DNA of 29,129 nt from UBA5004 sp038061835 (GCA_038061835.1 JBBTYJ010000004.1:1-29129), one strand, 5' to 3'. Numbered from the stretch's first letter, positions 21,816-28,560 are shown. The notes: generated by a model not told the origin, from the letters alone. A program made the numbers and translations.

Positions 21816-21860
21816 AAACCAAAAACCGCTCCGCCAACTGGCGGACGCGGTTTTTGGTTT
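21816..21860 (+). terminator. Strong rho-independent terminator after the surface protein
   Basis: AAACCAAAAACCGC (21816-21829) pairs exactly with GCGGTTTTTGGTTT (21847-21860). An inner stem TCCGCC/GGCGGA around AACT is offset by one bulged C. The 3' arm is itself T-rich. The A-tract before the stem makes it bidirectional. Confidence 0.9.
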
Positions 21861-21863
21861 GGA

Positions 21864-21889
21864 GCTTGCCCCGAGCGAAGTCGAGGGGT
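21864..21889. repeat. Intergenic dispersed-repeat copy next to a TTATCCACA box
   Basis: CTTGCCCCGAGC, three bases (GAA), GTCGAGGGGT. It matches the repeat inside recA (16076-16102) at all but the three central bases. A DnaA-box consensus TTATCCACA (21889-21897) follows directly, overlapping by one base. Confidence 0.75.
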
Positions 21890-21978
21890 TATCCACAATT
21901 TTTAGAATGTATCTATTAAAAAATTATGAGACAATAGGAGGGTTAGTAGAATAAACATAAATTCAATAATAATTAAGT

Positions 21979-22404
21979 ATGAATAATATAATTAACAATG
22001 ACAAGATGACGAAGATAATCTCCGTTGTTCTTGCTGTTGTGTTTGGAGTATTGGTTGTTTCGCTTGTAACAAATGCCGTGACAACCATTAGCACCAGTAT
22101 CACGACCGCCGGCGATATTACTACCTCTGCTGGTAATATTGCGGCGACCACGGGTACTCTGACTGTTGGCGGAGTATCAACACTTACCGGTGATGTGACT
22201 ATGAGCGGCGGCAACGGAGGGCTTACTCTTACCACAGCAAATAACGCTACCTCAACAATTCAGGTGGGTTGTATACAAATGTATGCCACTTCGACTGCCA
22301 CCGCAGTTCGTTTCCTATTCCATGCATCAACAACTATTTCCACAACTGTTACTGGCACAGCCGCAGGCTATCTTCTTTGGGGTTACGGAACTTGTCCGTT
22401 CTAG
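21979..22404 (+). CDS. Small exported protein with Thr/Gly-rich beta repeats (141 aa)
   Basis: One N-terminal membrane segment (IISVVLAVVFGVLVVSLVTNAV, about residues 12-33) is followed by short repeated strands (TTISTSITTAGDITTSAGNIAATTGTLTVGG; quoted region residues 34-64). It continues with GVSTLTGDVTMSGGNGG, and a C-terminal globular part contains two cysteines (GCIQMYAT and YGTCPF). The repeat style resembles beta-helical or tail-fibre-like repeats. It probably stays membrane-tethered with the repeats outside. No enzyme motif is visible. It lies in the surface-protein region, 24 bases before the next exported protein gene, so both are likely in one transcript ending at the 23031-23068 terminator. 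The function is unknown. Confidence 0.75.
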   Translation: MNNIINNDKMTKIISVVLAVVFGVLVVSLVTNAVTTISTSITTAGDITTSAGNIAATTGTLTVGGVSTLTGDVTMSGGNGGLTLTTANNATSTIQVGCIQMYATSTATAVRFLFHASTTISTTVTGTAAGYLLWGYGTCPF

Positions 22405-22427
22405 TCAGTCCTAATCAACCCTGACTC

Positions 22428-23012
22428 ATGAAAAAATTATTACTTTCGGGTTCGATCGCGACATTGTTTCTGCCAGTGTTAGTTTTCGCCGCCTATAATG
22501 ATGTTTCCTTGGATACCACCGTTGTACTTACTGTCAACAGCATTACTCTGAATGTCTCTGGTTCGGCATCGACAATCGAGTCTATCGTCATCAACCCCAC
22601 CAACTTTGTGGCAACCATTAAATCCGGTTCCGCTTTTCAAGTAACCGCTCCTGGTCTTGAGAGTTTGAGTGCGGATACTGGGCAGGGTCAGAACGTAAAC
22701 ACCTGTACCGGGAGCGCGTCTGTACTTGGTTACAATCTTTCGGGGACGACTGACACAGTCACTGTAACCGTTACCCCCTCGACAACTCTTTGTGCCGATG
22801 CGGTTGTAGCTTCTGCTTCATCCAGAAGTGACGCGGGAGGCGGAGGAGGCGGTGCTCCTAAAGTGACCGCTCCCGTTGTTACGGTGCCAGTTGTTGGAAC
22901 AAACGCGGAGGCCATCGCTGCAATCAAGACCACTCTTATTTCTCTCATTCAGCAACTGATTGTTCTCTTAAATCAGGAAATACAGAATATGCAGGCAAGT
23001 GGCAGTTACTAA
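22428..23012 (+). CDS. Secreted protein with Gly-rich hinge (194 aa)
   Basis: A clear signal peptide (MKKLLLSGSIATLFLPVLVFAA) is followed by a beta-rich domain with two cysteines about 25 residues apart (VNTCTGSAS and STTLCADAV), plausibly a disulfide. Next comes SSRSDAGGGGGGAPK, a Pro/Val/Thr-rich stretch and a C-terminal hydrophobic amphipathic helix (AIKTTLISLIQQLIVLLNQEIQNMQ), which could oligomerise or lie on a membrane. No known catalytic family is recognised. Position, downstream of another exported protein gene and ahead of a terminator, suggests one surface operon. The signal-peptide start ATG is the first in frame. Confidence 0.78.
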   Translation: MKKLLLSGSIATLFLPVLVFAAYNDVSLDTTVVLTVNSITLNVSGSASTIESIVINPTNFVATIKSGSAFQVTAPGLESLSADTGQGQNVNTCTGSASVLGYNLSGTTDTVTVTVTPSTTLCADAVVASASSRSDAGGGGGGAPKVTAPVVTVPVVGTNAEAIAAIKTTLISLIQQLIVLLNQEIQNMQASGSY

Positions 23013-23030
23013 ACTCAAGCTTGATAAATT

Positions 23031-23068
23031 AATAAAACCGCTTCGCCGATTGGTCGAGCGGTTTTATT
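23031..23068 (+). terminator. Rho-independent terminator of the exported-protein pair
   Basis: AATAAAACCGCT (23031-23042) and AGCGGTTTTATT (23057-23068) are perfect 12-bp arms, with the T-run in the 3' arm. The core resembles the terminator at 21816-21860, as if built on a related repeat. A TGTGGATAA DnaA-box complement (23068-23076) follows. Confidence 0.9.
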
Positions 23069-23095
23069 GTGGATAACTTTTGTAACAATAAGAAT

Positions 23096-23101
23096 TATAA
23101 T
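23096..23101 (+). promoter_or_regulatory. TATAAT six bases before a microprotein start
   Basis: A perfect -10 box TATAAT is followed by six bases and ATG 23108, implying leaderless transcription. It supports the reality of the very short gene that follows. Confidence 0.5.
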
Positions 23102-23107
23102 TCTTTC

Positions 23108-23209
23108 ATGCGTTACTTAGATAAGGCGTTTTTCAAATTTCTGTTCGGTTTTCTTTTGCTGATATCAGTCAGTATGGCCGTTATCGCCTATACTCGCGGC
23201 ATGTTCTAG
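23108..23209 (+). CDS. Single-membrane-pass microprotein (33 aa)
   Basis: A short frame, MRYLDKAFFKFLFGFLLLIS then VSMAVIAYTRGMF. It has a basic N-terminus, one hydrophobic helix of about 18 residues and an Arg near the end, giving a plausible single-pass membrane microprotein. It is supported by TATAAT-N6-ATG upstream, after a terminator. The stop TAG (23207-23209) overlaps the first base pair of the left 25-bp palindrome of the RAYT element, so insertion of that element may have set its C-terminus. No family is recognised. Confidence 0.5.
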   Translation: MRYLDKAFFKFLFGFLLLISVSMAVIAYTRGMF

Positions 23210-23232
23210 CACAGAGGTTAAACCTCTGTGCT
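23208..23232. repeat. Left 25-bp palindrome of the RAYT element
   Basis: AGCACAGAGGTT, A, AACCTCTGTGCT; the 12-bp arms are exact complements. It contains the end of the microprotein stop codon on the plus strand and the last five codons plus the stop of the RAYT gene on the minus strand. Confidence 0.85.
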
Positions 23233-23877
23233 GAACCAGTCGAAGATCAAAGTAGTAAAAACATCTGGGGTTGGGAAATATTGGGGAAATTCTTTTTTGT
23301 TGAGAATTAAGGCGGAATCTCTGCTGTTACCGGTATAATCAGCAAAGCTAGAAAAAACGTATTTCGATAGATGTTTTTTGAATTTTTCTGTGTCTTTTAT
23401 ATTACTTTTCTTCCAATCAGGATCAATTAATTTAACTGGATTGAGATGAATATAAGCAAAAAGATACTTTAGGTAATTATCATCATCGGCATGAATTGAT
23501 TTATATGAAGATTCAAAAAGCCGACCTTTTCTTTTATATTTTTCATTAAAATACATTGTATAAGCAGTTATTGATTTTTGCATAAATAACGAAATACCAT
23601 TATCTCTCCGCTCTCTTACCAGTAAGTGAAAATGGTTCGGCATTAAACAATAAGCACCAATATCTATCAGCATTTCTCCTTTTTTATCGATATATTTCTC
23701 AAAGGTTAGACCTACGGGGAGGTCTCTGATTACAACAGGTTTCGTTCCATTACAAAAGAATAAAATCTTGATAAATCTCTCATAATCGTTTCGGTCAAGA
23801 AAAATTTTTCTTTTCTCTGTCCCACGGCTGTATAGGTGATAGTATTCGCCGGGAGCAAATACATGCGCTCGTGCCAT
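23218..23877 (-). CDS. REP-associated tyrosine transposase (Y1/HUH family)
   Basis: 219 residues. The start MARAHVFAPGEYYHLYSRGT and the segment YCLMPNHFHLLVRER are the classic Y1_Tnp signature; the HUH metal site is H82-F-H84. The helix QKSITAYTMYFNEKYKRKGRL contains Y106 and Y109, one of which should be the nucleophile that cuts single-stranded DNA, and the KRKGRLFESSYKS and NYLKYLFAYIHLNPV blocks are typical of RAYTs. Such enzymes recognise REP hairpins. The protein is nearly full length with no frameshift, so it may be active. Its last residues (STEV) are encoded by the left palindrome. It sits on the opposite strand to all of its neighbours within the surface-gene region. Confidence 0.92.
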   Translation of the reverse strand: MARAHVFAPGEYYHLYSRGTEKRKIFLDRNDYERFIKILFFCNGTKPVVIRDLPVGLTFEKYIDKKGEMLIDIGAYCLMPNHFHLLVRERRDNGISLFMQKSITAYTMYFNEKYKRKGRLFESSYKSIHADDDNYLKYLFAYIHLNPVKLIDPDWKKSNIKDTEKFKKHLSKYVFSSFADYTGNSRDSALILNKKEFPQYFPTPDVFTTLIFDWFSTEV

Positions 23878-23897
23878 TGTGAAATATTAACACAGTC

Positions 23898-23922
23898 AGC
23901 ACAGAGGTTAAACCTCTGTGCT
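23898..23922. repeat. Right 25-bp palindrome of the RAYT element
   Basis: Identical in all 25 bases to the copy at 23208-23232. Because it is palindromic, the two copies can be read as either direct or inverted repeats. It lies 20 bases before the transposase start codon on its upstream side. Confidence 0.85.
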
Positions 23923-23955
23923 AAGGCCTGTGGACAACTATAAAAACCAAAGTAA

Positions 23956-23961
23956 TACAAT
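23956..23961 (+). promoter_or_regulatory. TACAAT seven bases before the PKD-protein start
   Basis: TACAAT ends seven bases before ATG 23969, again the near-leaderless layout. A TGGACA (23931-23936) upstream is a possible -35 with 19-base spacing. It begins nine bases after the right RAYT palindrome. Confidence 0.45.
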
Positions 23962-23968
23962 ATGGTAC

Positions 23969-25294
23969 ATGCACTTTAGAGTCATAGTTTTATTCTCGCT
24001 GGCTGCTTTGCTGCCTAGTTTTGTTTATGCCGAAGTTTCTAAGTTTTCTTTCACTACTGAACCGCAAACAATATCTTCCAATACTTTGTCTGGTATCATA
24101 ACGGTTCAGGCACAAAATAGTTCTGGAGTGGGAGAATCCGGCACCACTTGGTATGTGACAGTTACATCCTCATCCGCGACGGGACAGTTCTTTTCTAATA
24201 CTACGGGTAGCATCTTGAACGTGCCGGTCACGATGGCTAGCAATTCCAAGAATAAAAATTTTTACTACCAAGACTCTGTACTCGGAACTTATATTATTAA
24301 AGTCGACGTATCTTCCGAAAAGGGTGGCCCAGTTTTGTTTTCAGCCACCCAAAATATCTCGGTGGAAGAACAGACTTCCGATGGTGTCGAATCCGAGAAC
24401 GCCACCTCAACCAAAAATGTTTCTGGCGGGGTCTTACGCGCCACTTCCAACAGTGTTACTTACATCACTTATTACAGCTCTGAGCCCTTGAGCAATTCGC
24501 GACAGGAAGCATCTTTTTCTTTGAGCGCTGGGCAAGATAGGCTGGGTTCGGTGGGTAGCCCATTAGAATTTCGGGCCGATACTGATTTGGATTACACCAA
24601 AAACGGCTCTTTTAAATGGAATTTCGGTGATGGTAGTGAAGGGGGCGGGGAAGTATTGAATCATGTTTACAAATATCCTGGCGACTATGTGGTGGTCTTG
24701 AATGTAGGAATGCCCGGCAGTTCGGCAATTGCGCGCGCGAATGTGAAAATCATTGAGCCGGAGATTGTAATTACTCTCGCGACACCGGAGAAGGTAGAGT
24801 TACAAAACAATTCTAAATACGAAATCAGTTTGTTCGGGAGGGCGTTAATAGCAGGAGAGAAAATTTTTGCTTTTCCTCAAGACACTATTATTAAGTCGGG
24901 TCAGAAAATATCTTTTAGTGCGAATATAACCAAATTAAGCAGCTCTGGTTTGTCAGACACGTCTTTGATAATTGTAGGTACGGAGATTAAACCACAAGAA
25001 ATATTAGCGAAGGTTGAAAAACAAAAATTAGAAAAAATCACTCAAATTAATAATCAACTTTCTACTCTCCGACAACAACTTGCAAGTTTGTCTCATAGAC
25101 CGGTAGCCACTAGACAAACAGAATCAACGATTAGCTCTGTTACCAATACAACAATTGCCGCAGAATCTGCAGAAACTGGAGACGGCAAGTCACAAGTAGC
25201 TTCAGTAGCAAATGCCATTACGCCAAATGAAAGTTTTGGAATGATAAAAACCTTGTTTCAGACTCTAAAAAGATTTTTTCTTAGGACGCAGTGA
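23969..25294 (+). CDS. Secreted PKD-domain protein (441 aa)
   Basis: The start at 23969 gives a clean signal peptide (MHFRVIVLFSLAALLPSFVYA); an upstream in-frame ATG at 23918 sits inside the RAYT palindrome and adds 17 unlikely residues. A beta-rich N-terminal domain (about 22-130) is followed by a PKD-type domain (FKWNFGDGSEGGGEVLNHVY and YPGDYVVVLNVG; the WNFGDGS and HVY-YPG signatures are clear). A lamin-tail-like stretch comes next (EIVITLATPEKVELQNNSKYEISL as the region; GEKIFAFPQDTIIKSGQ), and a coiled segment (IQINNQLSTLRQQLASL-like) precedes a basic C-terminus. It is likely an extracellular or wall-associated binding protein. The stop overlaps the next gene's ATG (TGATG), so the two are translated together. 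Confidence 0.82.
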   Translation: MHFRVIVLFSLAALLPSFVYAEVSKFSFTTEPQTISSNTLSGIITVQAQNSSGVGESGTTWYVTVTSSSATGQFFSNTTGSILNVPVTMASNSKNKNFYYQDSVLGTYIIKVDVSSEKGGPVLFSATQNISVEEQTSDGVESENATSTKNVSGGVLRATSNSVTYITYYSSEPLSNSRQEASFSLSAGQDRLGSVGSPLEFRADTDLDYTKNGSFKWNFGDGSEGGGEVLNHVYKYPGDYVVVLNVGMPGSSAIARANVKIIEPEIVITLATPEKVELQNNSKYEISLFGRALIAGEKIFAFPQDTIIKSGQKISFSANITKLSSSGLSDTSLIIVGTEIKPQEILAKVEKQKLEKITQINNQLSTLRQQLASLSHRPVATRQTESTISSVTNTTIAAESAETGDGKSQVASVANAITPNESFGMIKTLFQTLKRFFLRTQ

Positions 25295-27441
25295 TGAAAA
25301 AAATATTCACCGTTCTTTTTATATGTCTATTAACTTTGAATGAAGCAAATACAGCTTTTGCCGCTATCCTCAACCCTTATGTGGTGGATGATAAATTGCC
25401 GAGATTGTTTGGGGACAGTGCGTTACTACCAGATCATTACGGATTGGAAAATTATGCTGTTGATTATGTGAATGGGTATATTCACATTTCTTTTACATAT
25501 ACACATGCTAGTTGTTGCTTTGCCGGTTATCCGCCCCAGTTATACATAACTAACGTTGATCCACGGGCCACATCGACACCTGTAATAAAATCATCGGCTA
25601 CGATCTATACGCTGCTTCCTAAACCTATCCCGCCCGGTCATCCTACCGACTGGTATAATTACGATATTCAATTTGATGCTACGGGCTACTCTTTGATTAT
25701 CAAGCAAGCAAATATCACGAAAATAGAAAATACCTACAGGACAATTATCGGATTAACTGATAGTGACTGGGTAGCGCTTGCTAATCTATATCCCATGTTT
25801 AATCCACCGATTTCGTTTTCGGTGGCGCTTGCGCCAGAGCCAATACGAGAAACGGTCTCGCCGCCAGAACCGCAAACAATCAATCCGGTTATCATTGTGC
25901 CAGGTATCATGGGTTCGGCGTACAAAAATAACGAACTGGTTATAGATCCGATTCTTCATACTTATGATGATCTCATCGCTACTTTGGCAGCCAATGGTTA
26001 CGTCGAGGGGAAGGACTTATTTACCTTCCCTTACGAGTGGAGAGATTCAAATGTTTTTAATGCGAATCTGTTGGACGATAAAATAGAACAAATTAAGGTA
26101 ATTTGCGAGTGCGAGAAGGTGGATATTGTGGCACATTCGATGGGAGGATTAGTCGCTCGGGTTTATATTCAATCAGCCGATTATGATAATGATGTGGACC
26201 AAGTAATTTTTCTAGGAACGCCGCATAAGGGAGCGCCAAAAGCTTATTTGCAGTGGGAGGCGGGGGAATTTGAACCAGGTTTGGACAGCATACTCACTGG
26301 TCTATTTTTTGAGGCTGAAGCTTTAAGAAACGGGTACTCGACAATATTTAATTATATTCATAGCAGACCAATACTTTCTGTTCAAGAATTATTACCAGTG
26401 TTTGATTATATAAAAGATGATAGTACCGGAATAATGCGGCAATATTCAAGTAACTATCCGCAGAATTTCTTTTTAAAGAGTCTAAATAATAATCTTTCAT
26501 CTCTTTTGAATTCAGGAGTAGAAATTACAAATATTATCGGTAATTCTGGAGAAGATAAAACGATCAATGTCATTAGAGTTATCCCTACTGATCATCAAGT
26601 ATTTTGGGAACATGGAGAACCTGAAGGTTTTGGAGCTATTATCGGCGATAGTGGTTTGGAAAGAGGAATTGGTGATAATACTGTTCCTCATTTAGGGTCT
26701 TCTCTAAATAGGGTTAGTAATGAAGAAATAATAGCTTCCCATAATAGAATTCCCACCGTGGCAGAAACAAAAGTTTTTAATATTTTAACCGGTAAGACTG
26801 CTTCTACGACATTTGATCATCAATACGGAGTTGATAAGAAAGTTTTATTACTACAGTTGCTGTCCCCGATAGACGTAGTGGTTACAGCCCCAGACGGCAA
26901 GAAAATAGGTAAGAATTTCTCTAACGCTACGGAATATGATGAAATACCAGACGCGTTTTATTCCGGATTTGGGACAGATAATGAATACATAACGATCTCC
27001 ACTCCACTTGATGGAGAATATAAGATAGAAGTACAAGGAACTGGTAATGGTGGAGAATACGGAGTATTAGCAAGCTATATTTCAGATGAGATTGCTACCA
27101 CTACAGAAGTTTTGGGTATTACATTACCAGATCAAATTACAAATATAAGTGTAGATGTTGACAATGAAAATCCTGAAGCGTTAAGTACTGAAAGAGAAAT
27201 TACTCTGGAAGTTCTAGCAAATGATATAAATGGTGCATATGATTTAGGGTGGATAAAAGATAAAAAAACCAGAGATGAATTGATAAAGAAAGTCCAGAAA
27301 ATATACAAAAATGCTAAAACAATGAATAAAAATCTGGCTAAAGCACTAGAATTGGATTTGAAACTTTACAGGAAAGAAAAAATCAACGAACAAGCATATA
27401 ATATTATTAAAGAAGATTTGGAATGGTTAATCAATAATTAA
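25294..27441 (+). CDS. Secreted alpha/beta hydrolase (LCAT/lipase-like, 715 aa)
   Basis: A signal peptide (MKKIFTVLFICLLTLNEANT, cleaved around AFAA) and about 170 residues of unassigned N-terminal domain with a CC pair precede the hydrolase core. That core has PVIIVPGIMGS (oxyanion region, about 198-208), FPYEWRDS and the nucleophile elbow AHSMGG with S282, then FLGTPHKGAP. This is characteristic of lecithin:cholesterol-acyltransferase-like and PGAP1-like lipases. A later H (about DHQVFWEHG or GDNTVPHLGS) could supply the catalytic His. The C-terminal part has a beta-rich domain and a helical tail rich in Lys. I start at ATG 25294, overlapping the upstream stop, rather than the GTG at 25291. 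Acyl hydrolase activity outside the cell is inferred, and the substrate is unknown. Confidence 0.88.
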   Translation: MKKIFTVLFICLLTLNEANTAFAAILNPYVVDDKLPRLFGDSALLPDHYGLENYAVDYVNGYIHISFTYTHASCCFAGYPPQLYITNVDPRATSTPVIKSSATIYTLLPKPIPPGHPTDWYNYDIQFDATGYSLIIKQANITKIENTYRTIIGLTDSDWVALANLYPMFNPPISFSVALAPEPIRETVSPPEPQTINPVIIVPGIMGSAYKNNELVIDPILHTYDDLIATLAANGYVEGKDLFTFPYEWRDSNVFNANLLDDKIEQIKVICECEKVDIVAHSMGGLVARVYIQSADYDNDVDQVIFLGTPHKGAPKAYLQWEAGEFEPGLDSILTGLFFEAEALRNGYSTIFNYIHSRPILSVQELLPVFDYIKDDSTGIMRQYSSNYPQNFFLKSLNNNLSSLLNSGVEITNIIGNSGEDKTINVIRVIPTDHQVFWEHGEPEGFGAIIGDSGLERGIGDNTVPHLGSSLNRVSNEEIIASHNRIPTVAETKVFNILTGKTASTTFDHQYGVDKKVLLLQLLSPIDVVVTAPDGKKIGKNFSNATEYDEIPDAFYSGFGTDNEYITISTPLDGEYKIEVQGTGNGGEYGVLASYISDEIATTTEVLGITLPDQITNISVDVDNENPEALSTEREITLEVLANDINGAYDLGWIKDKKTRDELIKKVQKIYKNAKTMNKNLAKALELDLKLYRKEKINEQAYNIIKEDLEWLINN

Positions 27442-27819
27442 ATGAATAATTTTATAAAAAACGTTTTGTTACTTATTGTTATTTTGCTTTTAAGTTATTT
27501 ACTAGGTATTTATTTCGGAAGTGTTTATGATAATCTCACACCTGGTATGTTGGGTGATACTGCATGGATTGGTGTTACGTCAGCTTGGCAATCCTTAATT
27601 GGTATTCCATTCGCCTATATATTTTTCACGATTATAATCTTTAAACTCTTTGGTTCAGGAAATACAAACAAATGGATCGAGTGGTTACTGGTTCCACCTT
27701 TTTTATTTTTCGCCGCGGGGGATTTGAAGCATATTTACCTTCCCGTTGTTCTCGCACTCATCGCGTATGGCATAGCAGTTCTTTTCCAAAAAATATTTAA
27801 ATTCAACCCAAGGACTTGA
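27442..27819 (+). CDS. Integral membrane protein (125 aa), unknown
   Basis: Starts at the base after the hydrolase stop, so it is translationally coupled. Four hydrophobic segments are visible: FIKNVLLLIVILLLSYLLGIY, IPFAYIFFTIIIFKLF, WLLVPPFLFFAAG and LPVVLALIAYGIAVLFQKIF. No known family is recognised. Coupling to a secreted hydrolase suggests a function in the same envelope process, for instance as an anchor or partner; this is inference. No signal peptide beyond the first helix is seen. Confidence 0.75.
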   Translation: MNNFIKNVLLLIVILLLSYLLGIYFGSVYDNLTPGMLGDTAWIGVTSAWQSLIGIPFAYIFFTIIIFKLFGSGNTNKWIEWLLVPPFLFFAAGDLKHIYLPVVLALIAYGIAVLFQKIFKFNPRT

Positions 27820-27896
27820 GGCAAGGGCTTGGCATGGGTGTCAATTGGGTGTATGAATAAAGAAGATAGTACTTTTTTGAGAGAAAGGGGTTGGGT

Positions 27897-28115
27897 GTGA
27901 AGAAATTATCCAAGGAGTTTAAGAGCGGTATGGGGCTGTCTGTGGTCGGAACCTTGGTACTAGCGTCAGGAATATCGGGAGTATCAGGGGTGACGGGAAT
28001 AGTCTTGGAATCAGGCGTGGCTATTCCCGTGATTGCTCTTGGATTGTGTATGAAAGCGGTGGGTTATGCCGCTCTTCTAAAATGGCTCATTTCCCGTTTT
28101 AGGAAGGGCCAATGA
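27897..28115 (+). CDS. Small membrane protein (72 aa), GTG start
   Basis: Begins with GTG at 27897 because AAAGGGG (27884-27890) lies six bases upstream; a TTG at 27891 would overlap that site. The protein reads KKLSKEFKSGMGLSVVGTLV, a Gly/Val-rich hydrophobic stretch (SGISGVSGVTGIVLESGVAI), a second helix (PVIALGLCMKAVGYAALLKWL) and a basic tail SRFRKGQ. A 15-codon frame starting at ATG 27853 ends in GTGA and overlaps this start codon, a possible leader that couples translation. No family is recognised. It ends 30 bases before a strong terminator. Confidence 0.65.
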   Translation: MKKLSKEFKSGMGLSVVGTLVLASGISGVSGVTGIVLESGVAIPVIALGLCMKAVGYAALLKWLISRFRKGQ

Positions 28116-28145
28116 TGTGGTCGATTGTGTCTTTAGATCGACAAA

Positions 28146-28170
28146 AAAGGGAGCCACCAGGGCTCCCTTT
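28146..28170 (+). terminator. Rho-independent terminator closing the surface-gene region
   Basis: AAAGGGAGCC (28146-28155) and GGCTCCCTTT (28161-28170) form a perfect 10-bp stem around ACCAG, with A and T runs on both sides. It separates the surface-gene region from the rRNA promoter. TTATTCACA follows at 28173-28181. Confidence 0.92.
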
Positions 28171-28211
28171 AGTTATTCACAATAATTTCACATTTCTTGT
28201 TTACATAAAAT

Positions 28212-28240
28212 TTGACACTAAAATTAATAGGGTATAGAAT
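28212..28240 (+). promoter_or_regulatory. Consensus promoter upstream of the 23S region
   Basis: TTGACA (28212-28217), 17 bases, TAGAAT (28235-28240). A TTTACATAAAATT-type AT-rich stretch precedes it, like an UP element. The predicted start is near 28247, about 377 bases before the 23S gene. Confidence 0.85.
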
Positions 28241-28246
28241 GGCGGT

Positions 28247-28355
28247 TACCTAGAAATGTTTAGAAATTCACAACTTTTGAAACGGCGCAAGCAGCTTTAA
28301 TGTTGCTTTGTGGGTTTAAACCCCGCCGCGTCAAACCGGCGGGGTTTCAGTTTTT
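28247..28355 (+). ncRNA. Candidate small RNA or attenuated leader
   Basis: A promoter-to-terminator unit of about 110 bases. It has an internal hairpin AAGCAGC/GTTGCTT (one G-T) around TTTAAT, then a GC-rich terminator hairpin and a T-run. No known RNA family is recognised. It also contains a 14-codon frame (ATG 28256 to TAA 28298-28300; MFRNSQLLKRRKQL), so it may instead be a leader peptide with attenuation ahead of the rRNA. Confidence 0.4.
28318..28355 (+). terminator. GC-rich terminator or attenuator before the 23S leader
   Basis: AAACCCCGCCG (28318-28328) and CGGCGGGGTTT (28337-28347) are perfect 11-bp arms with an eight-base loop, followed by CAGTTTTT. It lies between the strongest promoter and the 23S gene, so either read-through or a second promoter is needed for rRNA expression. 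Confidence 0.75.
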
Positions 28356-28430
28356 AGGTCAGAACTTTTACAACTAAATGCCACTACGCAGAATAGACTT
28401 TGGGGTCTTTTCATCTGTGGAAGTGGAAGT

Positions 28431-28513
28431 CCCGACGTAAAGTCGGGATCCCGACCCAATAGATTGTGTATTGGCGTCGGGAAAAAAGCTAAATGGAATT
28501 GATTTCATTTAGC
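28431..28513 (+). repeat. Three hairpins in the 23S leader
   Basis: CCCGAC/GTCGGG with loop GTAAA (28431-28447) is the same hairpin as that after rpsR at 14097. The next, CCCGACCCAATA/TATTGG-c-GTCGGG, has a 7-base loop (28450-28481). The third, GCTAAATG/CATTTAGC, has a 10-base loop (28488-28513). All lie upstream of the 38-bp palindrome in DNA with no gene. Confidence 0.7.
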
Positions 28514-28522
28514 AGAACAGAG

Positions 28523-28560
28523 CCCCGTTAGAAGTGGATTCGAATCCACTTCTAACGGGG
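28523..28560. repeat. Perfect 38-bp palindrome in the 23S leader
   Basis: The 19-base half CCCCGTTAGAAGTGGATTC is followed directly by its exact reverse complement. Its centre GGATTCGAATCC looks like a tRNA T-arm. It begins about 100 bases before the mature 23S. The arm start CCCCGTTAGA is shared with the stem-loop at 18730. It could be an RNA processing stem, an insertion footprint or a site for a dimeric protein. Confidence 0.85.

Larger units (their letters stand above)
23208..23922 (-). mobile_element. RAYT-type (IS200/REP-like) element bounded by identical palindromes
   Basis: A transposase gene on the minus strand lies between two identical 25-base sequences, 23208-23232 and 23898-23922. 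Each has arms AGCACAGAGGTT and AACCTCTGTGCT around a single A. The transposase stop and its last codons fall inside the left copy. The layout matches REP-associated tyrosine transposases, which sit between REP palindromes and may move them. No target-site duplication is apparent, as expected for single-strand transposition. Confidence 0.8.

Noticed and set aside
21651..21896. 81-codon minus-strand frame ending the surface-gene spacer
   Set aside because: It consists mainly of translated dispersed repeats and the terminator, with the rest antisense to the surface protein.
28318..28347. Terminator for a protein gene
   Set aside because: The only frame between the promoter at 28212 and this hairpin is 14 codons; it fits an sRNA or attenuator better.
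28539..28560. A tRNA gene, suggested by the GGATTCGAATCC T-arm-like sequence
   Set aside because: No D-arm, anticodon arm or acceptor stem can be built around it. The sequence is the centre of a perfect palindrome.
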